From Comamonas flocculans (lineage in GTDB: Bacteria; Pseudomonadota; Gammaproteobacteria; Burkholderiales; Burkholderiaceae_C), in NCBI RefSeq assembly GCF_007954405.1, contig NZ_CP042344.1, forward strand, positions 124,001 through 188,000: DNA of 64,000 nucleotides. The letters are read 5' to 3'. Shown here one piece after another: positions 36,478 to 43,433 of the stretch. Within the stretch, counting starts at the first letter, position 1. The number at the start of each line of letters is the position of its first letter. The notes under the pieces are model-generated. The model saw only the letters and a program-made list of their open reading frames with translations, did no database searches and was not told where the DNA came from. The translations under genes were made by a program, and so were the position numbers.

Positions 36478-36972
36478 ATGCCCGGCCCCGCCCTGCATCC
36501 GCACACCGGCCTGTGGCCCGCCGGCCTCACCGGCGAGCTGGACCACCGCCGCCTGAAAGCCCCCACCGTCAAGCTGCGCAGCGCCCTGCCCACCCCCGGT
36601 GGCGACGTCATCTACGCCGTTGATCTGCGCGTGCGCCTGCCCAACCGCAACGCCTTCCTGAGCAGCAGCGAACTGCACTCCACCGAGCACTTCCTGCTCG
36701 AAGGCTTCAGCCGCCTGCTGCCGCGCCACTTCCTCTCGGTCGGCATCATGGGCTGCCGCACGGGCTTTTACCTCGGCTTCGTCAACGAAGGCCGCCCCGA
36801 AGTGCTCTGCGCCACGCTGGAGCGCATCCTGCAGGAGATGCAAACCGCAGCCGCCGTGCCCTACGCCAACATCGGGCAATGCGGCCACTGGCAAGACCAC
36901 GACCTGCAGGCTGCGCGCCAGCTCGCGCAGGAAATCCTCGCCCACCGCGCCACCTGGCTGGACGCCGCATGA
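36478..36972 (+). CDS. LuxS-like (S-ribosylhomocysteine lyase family) protein
   Basis: 164 residues. The metal-binding motif is HSTEH (H67, E70, H71) instead of the usual HTLEH, the catalytic cysteine is C93 in MGCRTGFYL, and the third metal ligand is C135 in IGQCGHW. All residues needed for LuxS chemistry (S-ribosylhomocysteine to homocysteine and DPD) are in place, but the rest is divergent. No pfs is nearby. Its setting beside a sugar phosphate cyclase suggests either clearing S-adenosylhomocysteine from the methyltransferase reaction or a changed sugar substrate. It overlaps the cyclase gene by ATGA. Confidence 0.82.
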   Translation: MPGPALHPHTGLWPAGLTGELDHRRLKAPTVKLRSALPTPGGDVIYAVDLRVRLPNRNAFLSSSELHSTEHFLLEGFSRLLPRHFLSVGIMGCRTGFYLGFVNEGRPEVLCATLERILQEMQTAAAVPYANIGQCGHWQDHDLQAARQLAQEILAHRATWLDAA

Positions 36973-38126
36973 GCCCCGCCTCCCCGCACCACACCACCCT
37001 CTGGCAGGTGCGCAGCCAGCGCCCCATCGCCTACGACGTTGTCAAGACCCCCGGCCTGTTCGCCCCCGGCAACACCACCCTGCTCGGCTACGGCCGCCCC
37101 GGCGGGCGGCGCTTCGTGGTGCTGGACGCCCGCGTCTGGCAACTGCACGGCAGCCAGATCCGCGCCTGGTTTGCCGCGCACGGCATCGAGGCCCACTACG
37201 CCATCTTCCCCGGCGGTGAAGAGCACAAGAACATCGACGCCCTGCAAGACCTCGCCCGCGCGCTCGACGCCTTCCCCGTCCACCGCCGCGACGAACCCCT
37301 GATCGCCATCGGCGGCGGCGTGCTCACCGACGTCGCCGCCTACCTTGCCGCCAGCTACCGGCGCGGCATCCCGCACGTCAAGCTGCCCACCACCCTCATG
37401 GGCTACATCGACGCCGCCCTGGGCATCAAGAACGGCATCAACTTCGGCACCAGCAAAAACCGCCTGGGCAGCTTCGAGCCGCCGCTGGCCGTGCTGCTGG
37501 AGCCGGCCTTTCTGCGCACCCTACCCCGGCGGCACCTGGCCAACGGCCTGTGCGAAATCATCAAACTCGCCATCGTCACCGACGCCACCCTGTTCACCCA
37601 GCTCGAAACCCACGGCGCACGCAGCCTGCGCCTGGCCTTCGCCACGCCCGAGGGCGACGCCCTCCTGGACCGCGCCATCACCGGCATGCTGGCAGAACTT
37701 GCCCCCAACCTGCACGAAGAAGAACTCTCGCGCAAGGTGGACTTCGGCCACACCTTCAGCTACGGCCTGGAAACCCGCCATCCGCAACGCCTGCTGCACG
37801 GCGAAGCCGTCCTGCTCGACTGCCTGCTCTGCAGCCTCATCGCCGCCCATCGCGGCCTGCTGCCCGACGCTGCGCTGCAACGCATCCTCGCTCTGGTGCG
37901 GCAGCTGGCCATCGCGCCCAAGCCCGACGTGCTCGAAGTCGAGCTGATGTGGCAGGCCCTGCAAGACCGCGTGCAACACCGCAACGGCCTGCAGCGCGTA
38001 CCCCTGCCCACCGCCATTGGCCAATGCACCTTCGCGCACGACATCACGCGCGCCGAAATCGCGCGCGCCAGCGCCGAACTGCAAGAAAGACTGCTCCATG
38101 ACGACGAACCCACCCTCCAACGTTGA
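36969..38126 (+). CDS. Sugar phosphate cyclase (dehydroquinate synthase superfamily)
   Basis: 385 residues. NAD-binding GGGVLTDVAAY at 115-125, PTTLMGYIDAALGIKNGINFG, and metal ligands E196 (LCEIIK), H261 (FGHTFSYGLE) and H277 (LHGEAV). These keep the chemistry of the superfamily, but VDFGHTFSYGLE and the GIKNGINFG loop differ from housekeeping AroB (GHTFGHAIE, GGKTAVNH). They look closer to the 2-epi-5-epi-valiolone synthase and related cyclitol-forming groups, or an EboD-like protein. I cannot fix the subgroup by eye. It overlaps the LuxS-like gene by ATGA, and its end overlaps the methyltransferase start by 29 bases. Confidence 0.85.
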   Translation: MSPASPHHTTLWQVRSQRPIAYDVVKTPGLFAPGNTTLLGYGRPGGRRFVVLDARVWQLHGSQIRAWFAAHGIEAHYAIFPGGEEHKNIDALQDLARALDAFPVHRRDEPLIAIGGGVLTDVAAYLAASYRRGIPHVKLPTTLMGYIDAALGIKNGINFGTSKNRLGSFEPPLAVLLEPAFLRTLPRRHLANGLCEIIKLAIVTDATLFTQLETHGARSLRLAFATPEGDALLDRAITGMLAELAPNLHEEELSRKVDFGHTFSYGLETRHPQRLLHGEAVLLDCLLCSLIAAHRGLLPDAALQRILALVRQLAIAPKPDVLEVELMWQALQDRVQHRNGLQRVPLPTAIGQCTFAHDITRAEIARASAELQERLLHDDEPTLQR

Positions 38127-38814
38127 CCGCCGGGAGGTCGACAAATTCGACCGCATCGCCCGGCTCTGGTGGGACCCCAAGGGCAAGATGGGCATGCTGC
38201 ACGTCATCAATCCGCTGCGCAGCCAATTCACTTTCGACCACGTGGACGTGCGTGGCAAGCGCGTCGTCGATGTCGGCTGCGGCGGCGGCATCCTGACCGA
38301 AACCCTGGCCAAGGCCGGTGCGGATGTCATCGGACTCGACCAGTCCGAACTCACCCTGCAGGTGGCACGCCGGCACGCCGCCCAGGCGGGCCTGTCCATC
38401 GACTACCGCCTCCAGACCGTGGAAACGCTGGCGCAGCAGGAACCCGGCAGCTACGACGTCGTCACCTGCCTGGAAATGCTCGAACACGTGCCCGACCCCG
38501 CCGCCATCATCCAGGCCTGCGCCCAGCTGCTCAAACCCGGCGGGCACGCCATCTTCTCCACCATCAACCGCAACTTCAAAGCCTGGCTGTTCGCCATCAT
38601 CGGCGGCGAATACATCCTGCGCATCCTGCCGCGCGGCACGCACGACTACGCCAAACTCATCCGCCCGGACGAGCTGCGCAGCTGGGCCGGCCAGGCCGGC
38701 CTGAAGCACCTGCGCAGCGCCAGCCTCATGTACCACCCGCTGTTCAAGCGCTTTCGCGTCGCCGCGGGCAAGGAAGACGTCAACTACATGATGAGCTGCG
38801 TCAAGGAGGCCTGA
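38098..38814 (+). CDS. UbiG-like SAM-dependent O-methyltransferase
   Basis: 238 residues, clearly of the UbiG type: NVDRREVDKFDRIARLWWDP at the start, AdoMet motif VVDVGCGGGILTE, LEMLEHVPDP, FSTINRNFKAWLFAIIGGEY over two strands, and LPRGTHDYAKLIRPDEL. UbiG methylates two hydroxyls in ubiquinone synthesis. In Comamonadaceae ubiG normally sits near gyrA/ompA, so this is probably a paralogue devoted to the cluster. It starts inside the end of the cyclase gene. Substrate is inferred to be a hydroxylated ring. Confidence 0.85.
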   Translation: MTTNPPSNVDRREVDKFDRIARLWWDPKGKMGMLHVINPLRSQFTFDHVDVRGKRVVDVGCGGGILTETLAKAGADVIGLDQSELTLQVARRHAAQAGLSIDYRLQTVETLAQQEPGSYDVVTCLEMLEHVPDPAAIIQACAQLLKPGGHAIFSTINRNFKAWLFAIIGGEYILRILPRGTHDYAKLIRPDELRSWAGQAGLKHLRSASLMYHPLFKRFRVAAGKEDVNYMMSCVKEA

Positions 38815-38886
38815 GAGCTTGAGAGGCCATCCCCCATGCCCGCCCTGCACGCCAAAACACCACCACTCTTCGTTGCAAATACTCGC

Positions 38887-38902
38887 CATGGCACTAGCCA
38901 TG
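38887..38902. repeat. Perfect hairpin before the UbiA-like gene
   Basis: CATGGC-ACTA-GCCATG, in the 166-base gap between the methyltransferase and prenyltransferase genes. The surrounding TTGCAAATACTCGCC and TGACTGCGTTTTGCGTCTC resemble short intergenic repeats that I have seen in Comamonadaceae; this is the largest gap within the cluster, so the prenyltransferase could have its own promoter or be partly uncoupled. Nothing else is recognised in the gap. Confidence 0.4.
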
Positions 38903-38980
38903 ACTGCGTTTTGCGTCTCGATGGGCAGCGTTTTGACGCGCCTTTCGGGCACGGACAATTTCCTCTGAAGCTCTGAACCC

Positions 38981-39886
38981 ATGCGCAAATTCCTCGCCCT
39001 CTCGCGCTCCACCCACGGCATCCTGGACATCGCCATGCCCGGCTTTGCCGCCCTGCTCTGGCTGGGCGCCTTCCCGCCGCTGACCGTGCTGGGCGTGGCC
39101 CTGCTCACCGCCGTGGCCGGCTACACCGCCATCTACGCGCTCAACGACCTGGTCGGCGTCAAGGCCGACCGCGAGAAATTCGCCGGCAACGGCATCAACC
39201 CCGGCTACTCCGTCGAAGCCTCCGCCCTGCGCTACCCCATCGCCCAGGGCAAGCTCGGCTTTGCCCCCGCCATGCTCTGGTTCGCGCTCTGGTACCTCGT
39301 GGCCCTGGCCGGAGCCTGGTGGCTCAACCCGCGGCTCGTGCCCATCGTGCTCGCCGCCCCGGTGCTGGAGACGCTCTACTGCAAACTGCTCAAGGTCGGC
39401 TGGTGGCGCGTGTTCGTCAGCGGCATCGTCAAGGCACTGGGGCCGATAGCCGCCGTGCTGGTCGTGGTGCCCCGGCCCGACCCCGGCCTGCTCGCCCTCA
39501 TGCTCGCCTGGCTCATGTGCTGGGAAATCGGCGGCCAGAACATCCCTGCCGACTGGAACGACGTCGAAGAAGACCGCCGCGTCGGTGCCCAAACCATCCC
39601 CCTCGTCTTCGGCCCGCGCATCGCCGGCGCCGCCGTGCTCCTGGCCCTGCTGGCCACCACCGCCCTGAGCCTGGCCCTGCCCGTGATGTCGCCCCTGCCC
39701 CTGGGCTGGCCCTACCTCGCCGCCACACTGGCCGCCGCGGTCTACCTGCTGCTCCTGCCCGGCCTGCACCTGACCCGCACCCACGCCCCGCGCGCCGCCG
39801 CCCGCCTGTTCGACCGCGCCAGCCTCTACCCACTGGCGCAGCTGTGCATCATCACGCTGTTCGTGCTTGCCAAGGCCTGGAGCTGA
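38981..39886 (+). CDS. UbiA-family prenyltransferase
   Basis: 301 residues with about eight or nine membrane segments. Two aspartate-rich motifs that bind prenyl diphosphate and magnesium are present: NDLVGVKADREK (N55, D56, D63) and DWNDVEEDRR (D191-D198). The second motif resembles the EboC and chlorophyll/menaquinone branches more than UbiA itself. It should attach an isoprenoid to a ring or cyclitol made by the upstream enzymes. Last gene of the five-gene cluster. Confidence 0.86.
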   Translation: MRKFLALSRSTHGILDIAMPGFAALLWLGAFPPLTVLGVALLTAVAGYTAIYALNDLVGVKADREKFAGNGINPGYSVEASALRYPIAQGKLGFAPAMLWFALWYLVALAGAWWLNPRLVPIVLAAPVLETLYCKLLKVGWWRVFVSGIVKALGPIAAVLVVVPRPDPGLLALMLAWLMCWEIGGQNIPADWNDVEEDRRVGAQTIPLVFGPRIAGAAVLLALLATTALSLALPVMSPLPLGWPYLAATLAAAVYLLLLPGLHLTRTHAPRAAARLFDRASLYPLAQLCIITLFVLAKAWS

Positions 39887-39910
39887 AAAGACGGCACAAG
39901 CAGGCCGATG

Positions 39911-39950
39911 AAAAAGGCCGAACCGCAAGCGCTGCGATCCGGCCCTCTTT
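39911..39950. terminator. Possible bidirectional terminator
   Basis: Between the convergent UbiA-like gene and the SDR pseudogene: AAAAAGGCCG at 39911 and CGGCCCTCTTT ending at 39950, with a loop of about 20 bases. A-run on one side and T-run on the other fit termination in both directions, but the stem is only 5 bp. Confidence 0.5.
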
Positions 39951-40963
39951 CAGGCGTCAATCGCCTCCGTGCGATTCACGCGTGCCCCATCAGCTCGCGA
40001 TGCGGCGACAAGCCATTCTTCGCTCTTCGCCCAAAGCCGCCTGGCCCTGTCCGCATCGAGCGCATAGGACTTGACTCCGTCGGCAAAAGGGTTGGGCGTA
40101 TCGTCGAGCGGCGCGACGGCGCAGTCTTCAAGATAGCTGCCGCCGATTGCCTCCTTGTCCGCCACCACAGCTGCTCAGGCCGACGTTGCTGCCGCCCGCG
40201 CGACCTCCTTCAACTCGGCTGGCGCAAGACCCGCGTCGGCGCGTGCCTTGGCAACCGATTCGAACAACCCCTGCAACTGTACGTCGGAGAAATGCGCCAC
40301 CAGACCGGTGAAACTGTTCCCGGGCATCACGGACACGGCGCGAACACCACGGCCGCGGTGGCGTCGGTCAAATTCCACGGCAAAAAGCGCACACGCCGTC
40401 TTTGATCGGCCATAGGCGACCCAGGGGTCGTAATCCTGGTGCTCGAAATCCGGATCTTCCAGATCGACATCGGCAATGCGGTGCGCCTGCGATGAAACCA
40501 CCACCAGACGCCCGCCATCCTTGAGCAGCGCCTCGATCTGGTTGATCAAGGAAAAATGCCCCAGATAGTTGATGCCGAATTGCGTCTCGAAACCCTCGGC
40601 CGTGTGCCCCCTTGGCGTGGCCATGACCCCCGCGTTGGCGATGATGACATCGAACGGCTGACCGTCACCGAGCAGCGTGTCCGCGCAGGCGCGAACGCTT
40701 TGCAGCGAGGCCAGATCGAGCTCGACGACTTGCAGGCCGCCGCCACCCTGCGCGGCCGCATCGCGGGTCGAGTCCCGGGCATGGGCGGCTTCGGCCGGGT
40801 TGCGGACGGTGCCGACGACGCTGGCGCCATGGGCCACCAGAGCGCGAGCGGTTTCCAGGCCGATGCCCGACGAGACCCCCGTGATGAAAAACCGCTTGGC
40901 CTTCAGGTCCACACCGGCGAGCACTTCATCGATGGTCGATTTCGCACCAAATTTCTTGGTCAT
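39950..40963 (-). pseudogene. Short-chain dehydrogenase broken by an in-frame TGA
   Basis: The frame would encode about 336 residues of an SDR: TGVSSGIG nucleotide site, ANAGVMATP, active-site AYGRSKTA (Tyr, Lys) and, near the end, GGSYLEDC typical of this family's C terminus. A TGA at 40175-40177 splits it after residue 262 (TSA-stop-AAVVADKEAIGG) with no change of frame. In relatives this place usually has tryptophan (ATSVWAA), so TGG has become TGA. The catalytic part is intact and a truncated protein of 262 residues could still be made, but the C-terminal segment is lost. A sequencing error cannot be ruled out. Confidence 0.85.
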
Positions 40964-40996
40964 TTTCTGCCTTTGATTCCAGCTGTTGAAAAACTG

Positions 40997-41767
40997 TCAG
41001 ATCCCAGCGCCACCGGCAACGTCCAGCACGCCGCCGGTGATGTAGCCGCCGTTCGGCCCCGCAAGAAAACAGACCAGGGCGGAGACCTCGTCGAGCGTCG
41101 CGATGCGGCGAATGGGAAGGAGATCGAGAAGTTCGGCGGGGGCCACCGTGCTGCCGAAGACGGCCGCCATCATGTCGGTGGGCATGGCACCGGGCTGAAC
41201 CACGTTGACGGTGATGTTGCGCCGCCCCAGATCGCGGGCGACACCCCGCGCATAGCCGTTGATCGCGGCCTTGCTCCCCGCATAGTCCGCCACGCCGGGA
41301 ATCAGGGCGTGGGTGCCATTGAGCGAGCCGATGAAGATGATGCGCCCACCATCGCAAAGCCGGGGCGCCGCCGCGCGGGTGGTCGCTACCACGCCCATGA
41401 CGTTGACTTGCCACTGATGGTCGAGCGCGGCCGCGTCGAGGGCGGGATCGTCCACCCTCTGCCCGTTCGCGACGATCGCCGCATTGTTCACGAGGATGTC
41501 AAGCTGGCCGAAGTGCGCCACCACCTTTTCCACCAGCGGCCTGGCGGCGGCCATGTCGGCTTGGTCGCTCTGCAGCGCGAGTGCCCGCACGCCCAGGGCC
41601 TCCAGCTTGCGGACCACGGCCTCGGCCTTCGTGGCGGACGCCACGTAGCTGATTGCCACGTCCGCTCCTTCCCGTGCGAGCGCGAGCGCAATGGCTGCCC
41701 CCAGTCCGCGCGAGCCGCCGGTGACCAGCGCAACTTTGCCCCGCAATGAATTCTGCGATTCGTGCAT
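40997..41767 (-). CDS. SDR-family oxidoreductase
   Basis: 256 residues of the classical SDR family: TGGSRGLGAA, NNAAIVANG, serine in FIGSLNG, and ADYAGSKAAINGYARG (Tyr, Lys). The C terminus ITGGVLDVAGGAGI is typical of FabG-like proteins. Substrate unknown. The start MHESQNSLRGKV at 41767 is chosen over upstream in-frame codons. It lies 33 bases upstream of the broken SDR and 29 bases after the reductase gene, so the three form one operon divergent from the TetR gene. Confidence 0.88.
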   Translation of the reverse strand: MHESQNSLRGKVALVTGGSRGLGAAIALALAREGADVAISYVASATKAEAVVRKLEALGVRALALQSDQADMAAARPLVEKVVAHFGQLDILVNNAAIVANGQRVDDPALDAAALDHQWQVNVMGVVATTRAAAPRLCDGGRIIFIGSLNGTHALIPGVADYAGSKAAINGYARGVARDLGRRNITVNVVQPGAMPTDMMAAVFGSTVAPAELLDLLPIRRIATLDEVSALVCFLAGPNGGYITGGVLDVAGGAGI

Positions 41768-41796
41768 GAAAAAACTTTCGTAGTGTGTTGATGGCG

Positions 41797-42453
41797 TCAC
41801 GCCGCCACGATGCGCCGGGCCCGGGCCAGGTTCACGATCAGCTCGTCCCGGCTCTGGCCCTCAAATGCGGCCGTCCAGGCGGGTTGGCCTGGCGCACTGC
41901 GCCAGGCCTCGCTGAGCGGGCCGTTGTCAACGGTGTCGAAGCCAAACTGGTCGTACAGGCGTGCTGCCAACTGGATCGCTTCGGGAAAGTTGCTGGAGAT
42001 GGGCAAGGCCCAGCGCCCCGGGGCGCCCGGCGGCCTGCCGACAGTGGTGATGCGGGGCGCCTGGATGAGCGAGAAGGCCTGGACCACCTTCGAAGAAGGA
42101 AGATGTTCCTGACGCAGCTCATGGACGGTCTTTCGACCGGCGTCGATCTCGGGAAAATGGCCATCCCGCCAGCTCATGTAGTTGTTGGTATCGAGCACGA
42201 CCTTTGCCGCCAGCGCGGCCGCAGGCAAGTCGTTGACCCTCTTGAGGGGAACAGCTACCACGACGAAATCGCCCGCCTCGGCCACATCGGCCGCCCAGGC
42301 GGCACGTGCGGATGGCCCCAGCGCACTGATCAGCGGCGCCAAGGTTTGCGGGCCGCGCGAATTGGCGATGGCGACCCGATAACCCTGAGCGATGGCGGCA
42401 CGCGCGATCTGGCTGCCCATCTCGCCTGCGCCGATGATTCCGATGGTTGTCAT
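41797..42453 (-). CDS. NADPH-dependent F420 reductase-like dinucleotide-binding protein
   Basis: 218 residues. The N terminus MTTIGIIGAGEMGSQIAR is a Rossmann NAD(P)-binding motif as in the NADP_oxidored/F420-dependent reductase family (Npd-like). Later segments VVLDTNNYM and VVQAFSLIQA fit the same group; in bacteria without F420 these act on unknown substrates. First gene of the three-gene minus-strand operon, opposite a TetR regulator. Confidence 0.82.
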   Translation of the reverse strand: MTTIGIIGAGEMGSQIARAAIAQGYRVAIANSRGPQTLAPLISALGPSARAAWAADVAEAGDFVVVAVPLKRVNDLPAAALAAKVVLDTNNYMSWRDGHFPEIDAGRKTVHELRQEHLPSSKVVQAFSLIQAPRITTVGRPPGAPGRWALPISSNFPEAIQLAARLYDQFGFDTVDNGPLSEAWRSAPGQPAWTAAFEGQSRDELIVNLARARRIVAA

Positions 42454-42481
42454 TGGAAGTGACTTCAAGCAATAACGTAAT

Positions 42482-42509
42482 GATCGGTATGATAACGATC
42501 GGTATGATA
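42482..42509. promoter_or_regulatory. Direct-repeat operator candidate
   Basis: Two identical 13-base units GATCGGTATGATA at 42482-42494 and 42497-42509, separated by AC, in the 111-base gap between the divergent reductase and TetR genes. The 15-base period places them on nearly the same side of the helix after one and a half turns. A TetR autoregulator binding here to control both directions is the simplest reading. Confidence 0.7.
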
Positions 42510-42564
42510 GTTGTCAAGAGACTTCGTACCGACGAGCAAACTTGGAAGTCACGGGACTGGACTG

Positions 42565-43155
42565 ATGGGACGCCCTCGCGAATTTGATGTGGAAGAAGCG
42601 CTTGACGCCGCGCTTTGCGTCTTCTGGCGCAAGGGCTACCAGGGGGCCTCGTACACCGACCTGACCGAGGCGACCGGCGTGGAACGGCCTGCCCTGTATT
42701 CGGCGTTCGGGAACAAGGAGGCGCTCTTTCGCCGAGCGCTCGAGCGCTATTACGAGCACTATCTGGACTTCATTCCTGCAGCGCTGCAGTTGCCGACCTC
42801 GCGAGAGGTGGCAGCGCACATCCTGCACAGCGCGGCCGAACTCAACACCCGCTATCCGGACCACACCGGATGTCTTGGCGTCCTTGGCGATTTAGCGGGC
42901 TCGGACGACGCGGAGCCGATCCGGCGCGCCCTGGTGCAAGCCCGCGCAGACGGGGAGGCAGCGCTGCGCGAGCGCTTCGAACGGGCCCGACAACAGGGAG
43001 ATCTGCCCGAAGCTGCCGACGCGGCGGTACTGGCCGCCTACGTCTGCACCGTGCTTCACGGGATCGCTGTCCAGGCCAAGGCCGGCTTCAGCCGAGAAAA
43101 GCTGGAAGCCATTGCCGAGCAGGCGCTTTCCACCTGGCCAGAGCGCGGAGCCTGA
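42565..43155 (+). CDS. TetR/AcrR-family regulator
   Basis: 196 residues; start MGRPREFDVEEALDAAL at 42565 is the common N terminus of the group. The helix-turn-helix is about residues 25-45 (TDLTEATGVERPALYSAFGN over the two helices). The C-terminal ligand domain contains PDHTGCLGVL, typical of the YvdT/AefR-like regulators that control nearby SDR genes. It is divergent from the reductase-SDR operon and probably represses it. Confidence 0.9.
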   Translation: MGRPREFDVEEALDAALCVFWRKGYQGASYTDLTEATGVERPALYSAFGNKEALFRRALERYYEHYLDFIPAALQLPTSREVAAHILHSAAELNTRYPDHTGCLGVLGDLAGSDDAEPIRRALVQARADGEAALRERFERARQQGDLPEAADAAVLAAYVCTVLHGIAVQAKAGFSREKLEAIAEQALSTWPERGA

Positions 43156-43348
43156 AGAGAGCCGGACAACGATCCGGTATCGGCTCCGCGCATGACGGGT
43201 GTGACTCAAGTGCTCGCAAATTGGTATCAACTCAACGCTTCAATGCTGCTGGGCATGGAGCGTTGGCGGAAGTATTTCCGCCGCCTGTCAGGCCGGCGTC
43301 AACGAGGCTGTCCAGGGGTCAGGCCAACCCTGGGATCAAGACCATATA

Positions 43349-43387
43349 TGTCTCATATAAAATTATGAAACTCTAAAATATGAGACA
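43349..43387. promoter_or_regulatory. Inverted repeat upstream of the AidB-like gene
   Basis: TGTCTCATAT at 43349-43358 and its exact reverse complement ATATGAGACA at 43378-43387, 19 AT-rich bases apart, ending 46 bases before the AidB-like ATG. It is a likely operator. A further hairpin GGCGGAA/TTCCGCC at 43265-43282 could end the TetR transcript. The remaining 278-base gap (43156-43433) holds no gene I can support. Confidence 0.65.
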
Positions 43388-43433
43388 ATCTGTTGAACTC
43401 AAATGAGCGCAGCCGCCAACCAGGAGAGCCCAG

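Noticed and set aside
36969..38126. Calling the sugar phosphate cyclase as housekeeping aroB
   Set aside because: The GHTFSYGLE and GIKNGINFG segments differ from AroB, and the neighbours are not shikimate genes.
38098..38814. Calling the methyltransferase as the housekeeping ubiG
   Set aside because: The match is strong, but it overlaps the cyclase gene in a cluster unlike the usual gyrA-ompA-ubiG region; without the rest of the genome I leave the symbol empty.
40175..40177. TGA read as selenocysteine
   Set aside because: Relatives have tryptophan, not cysteine, at this place, and no selenocysteine insertion hairpin was recognised.
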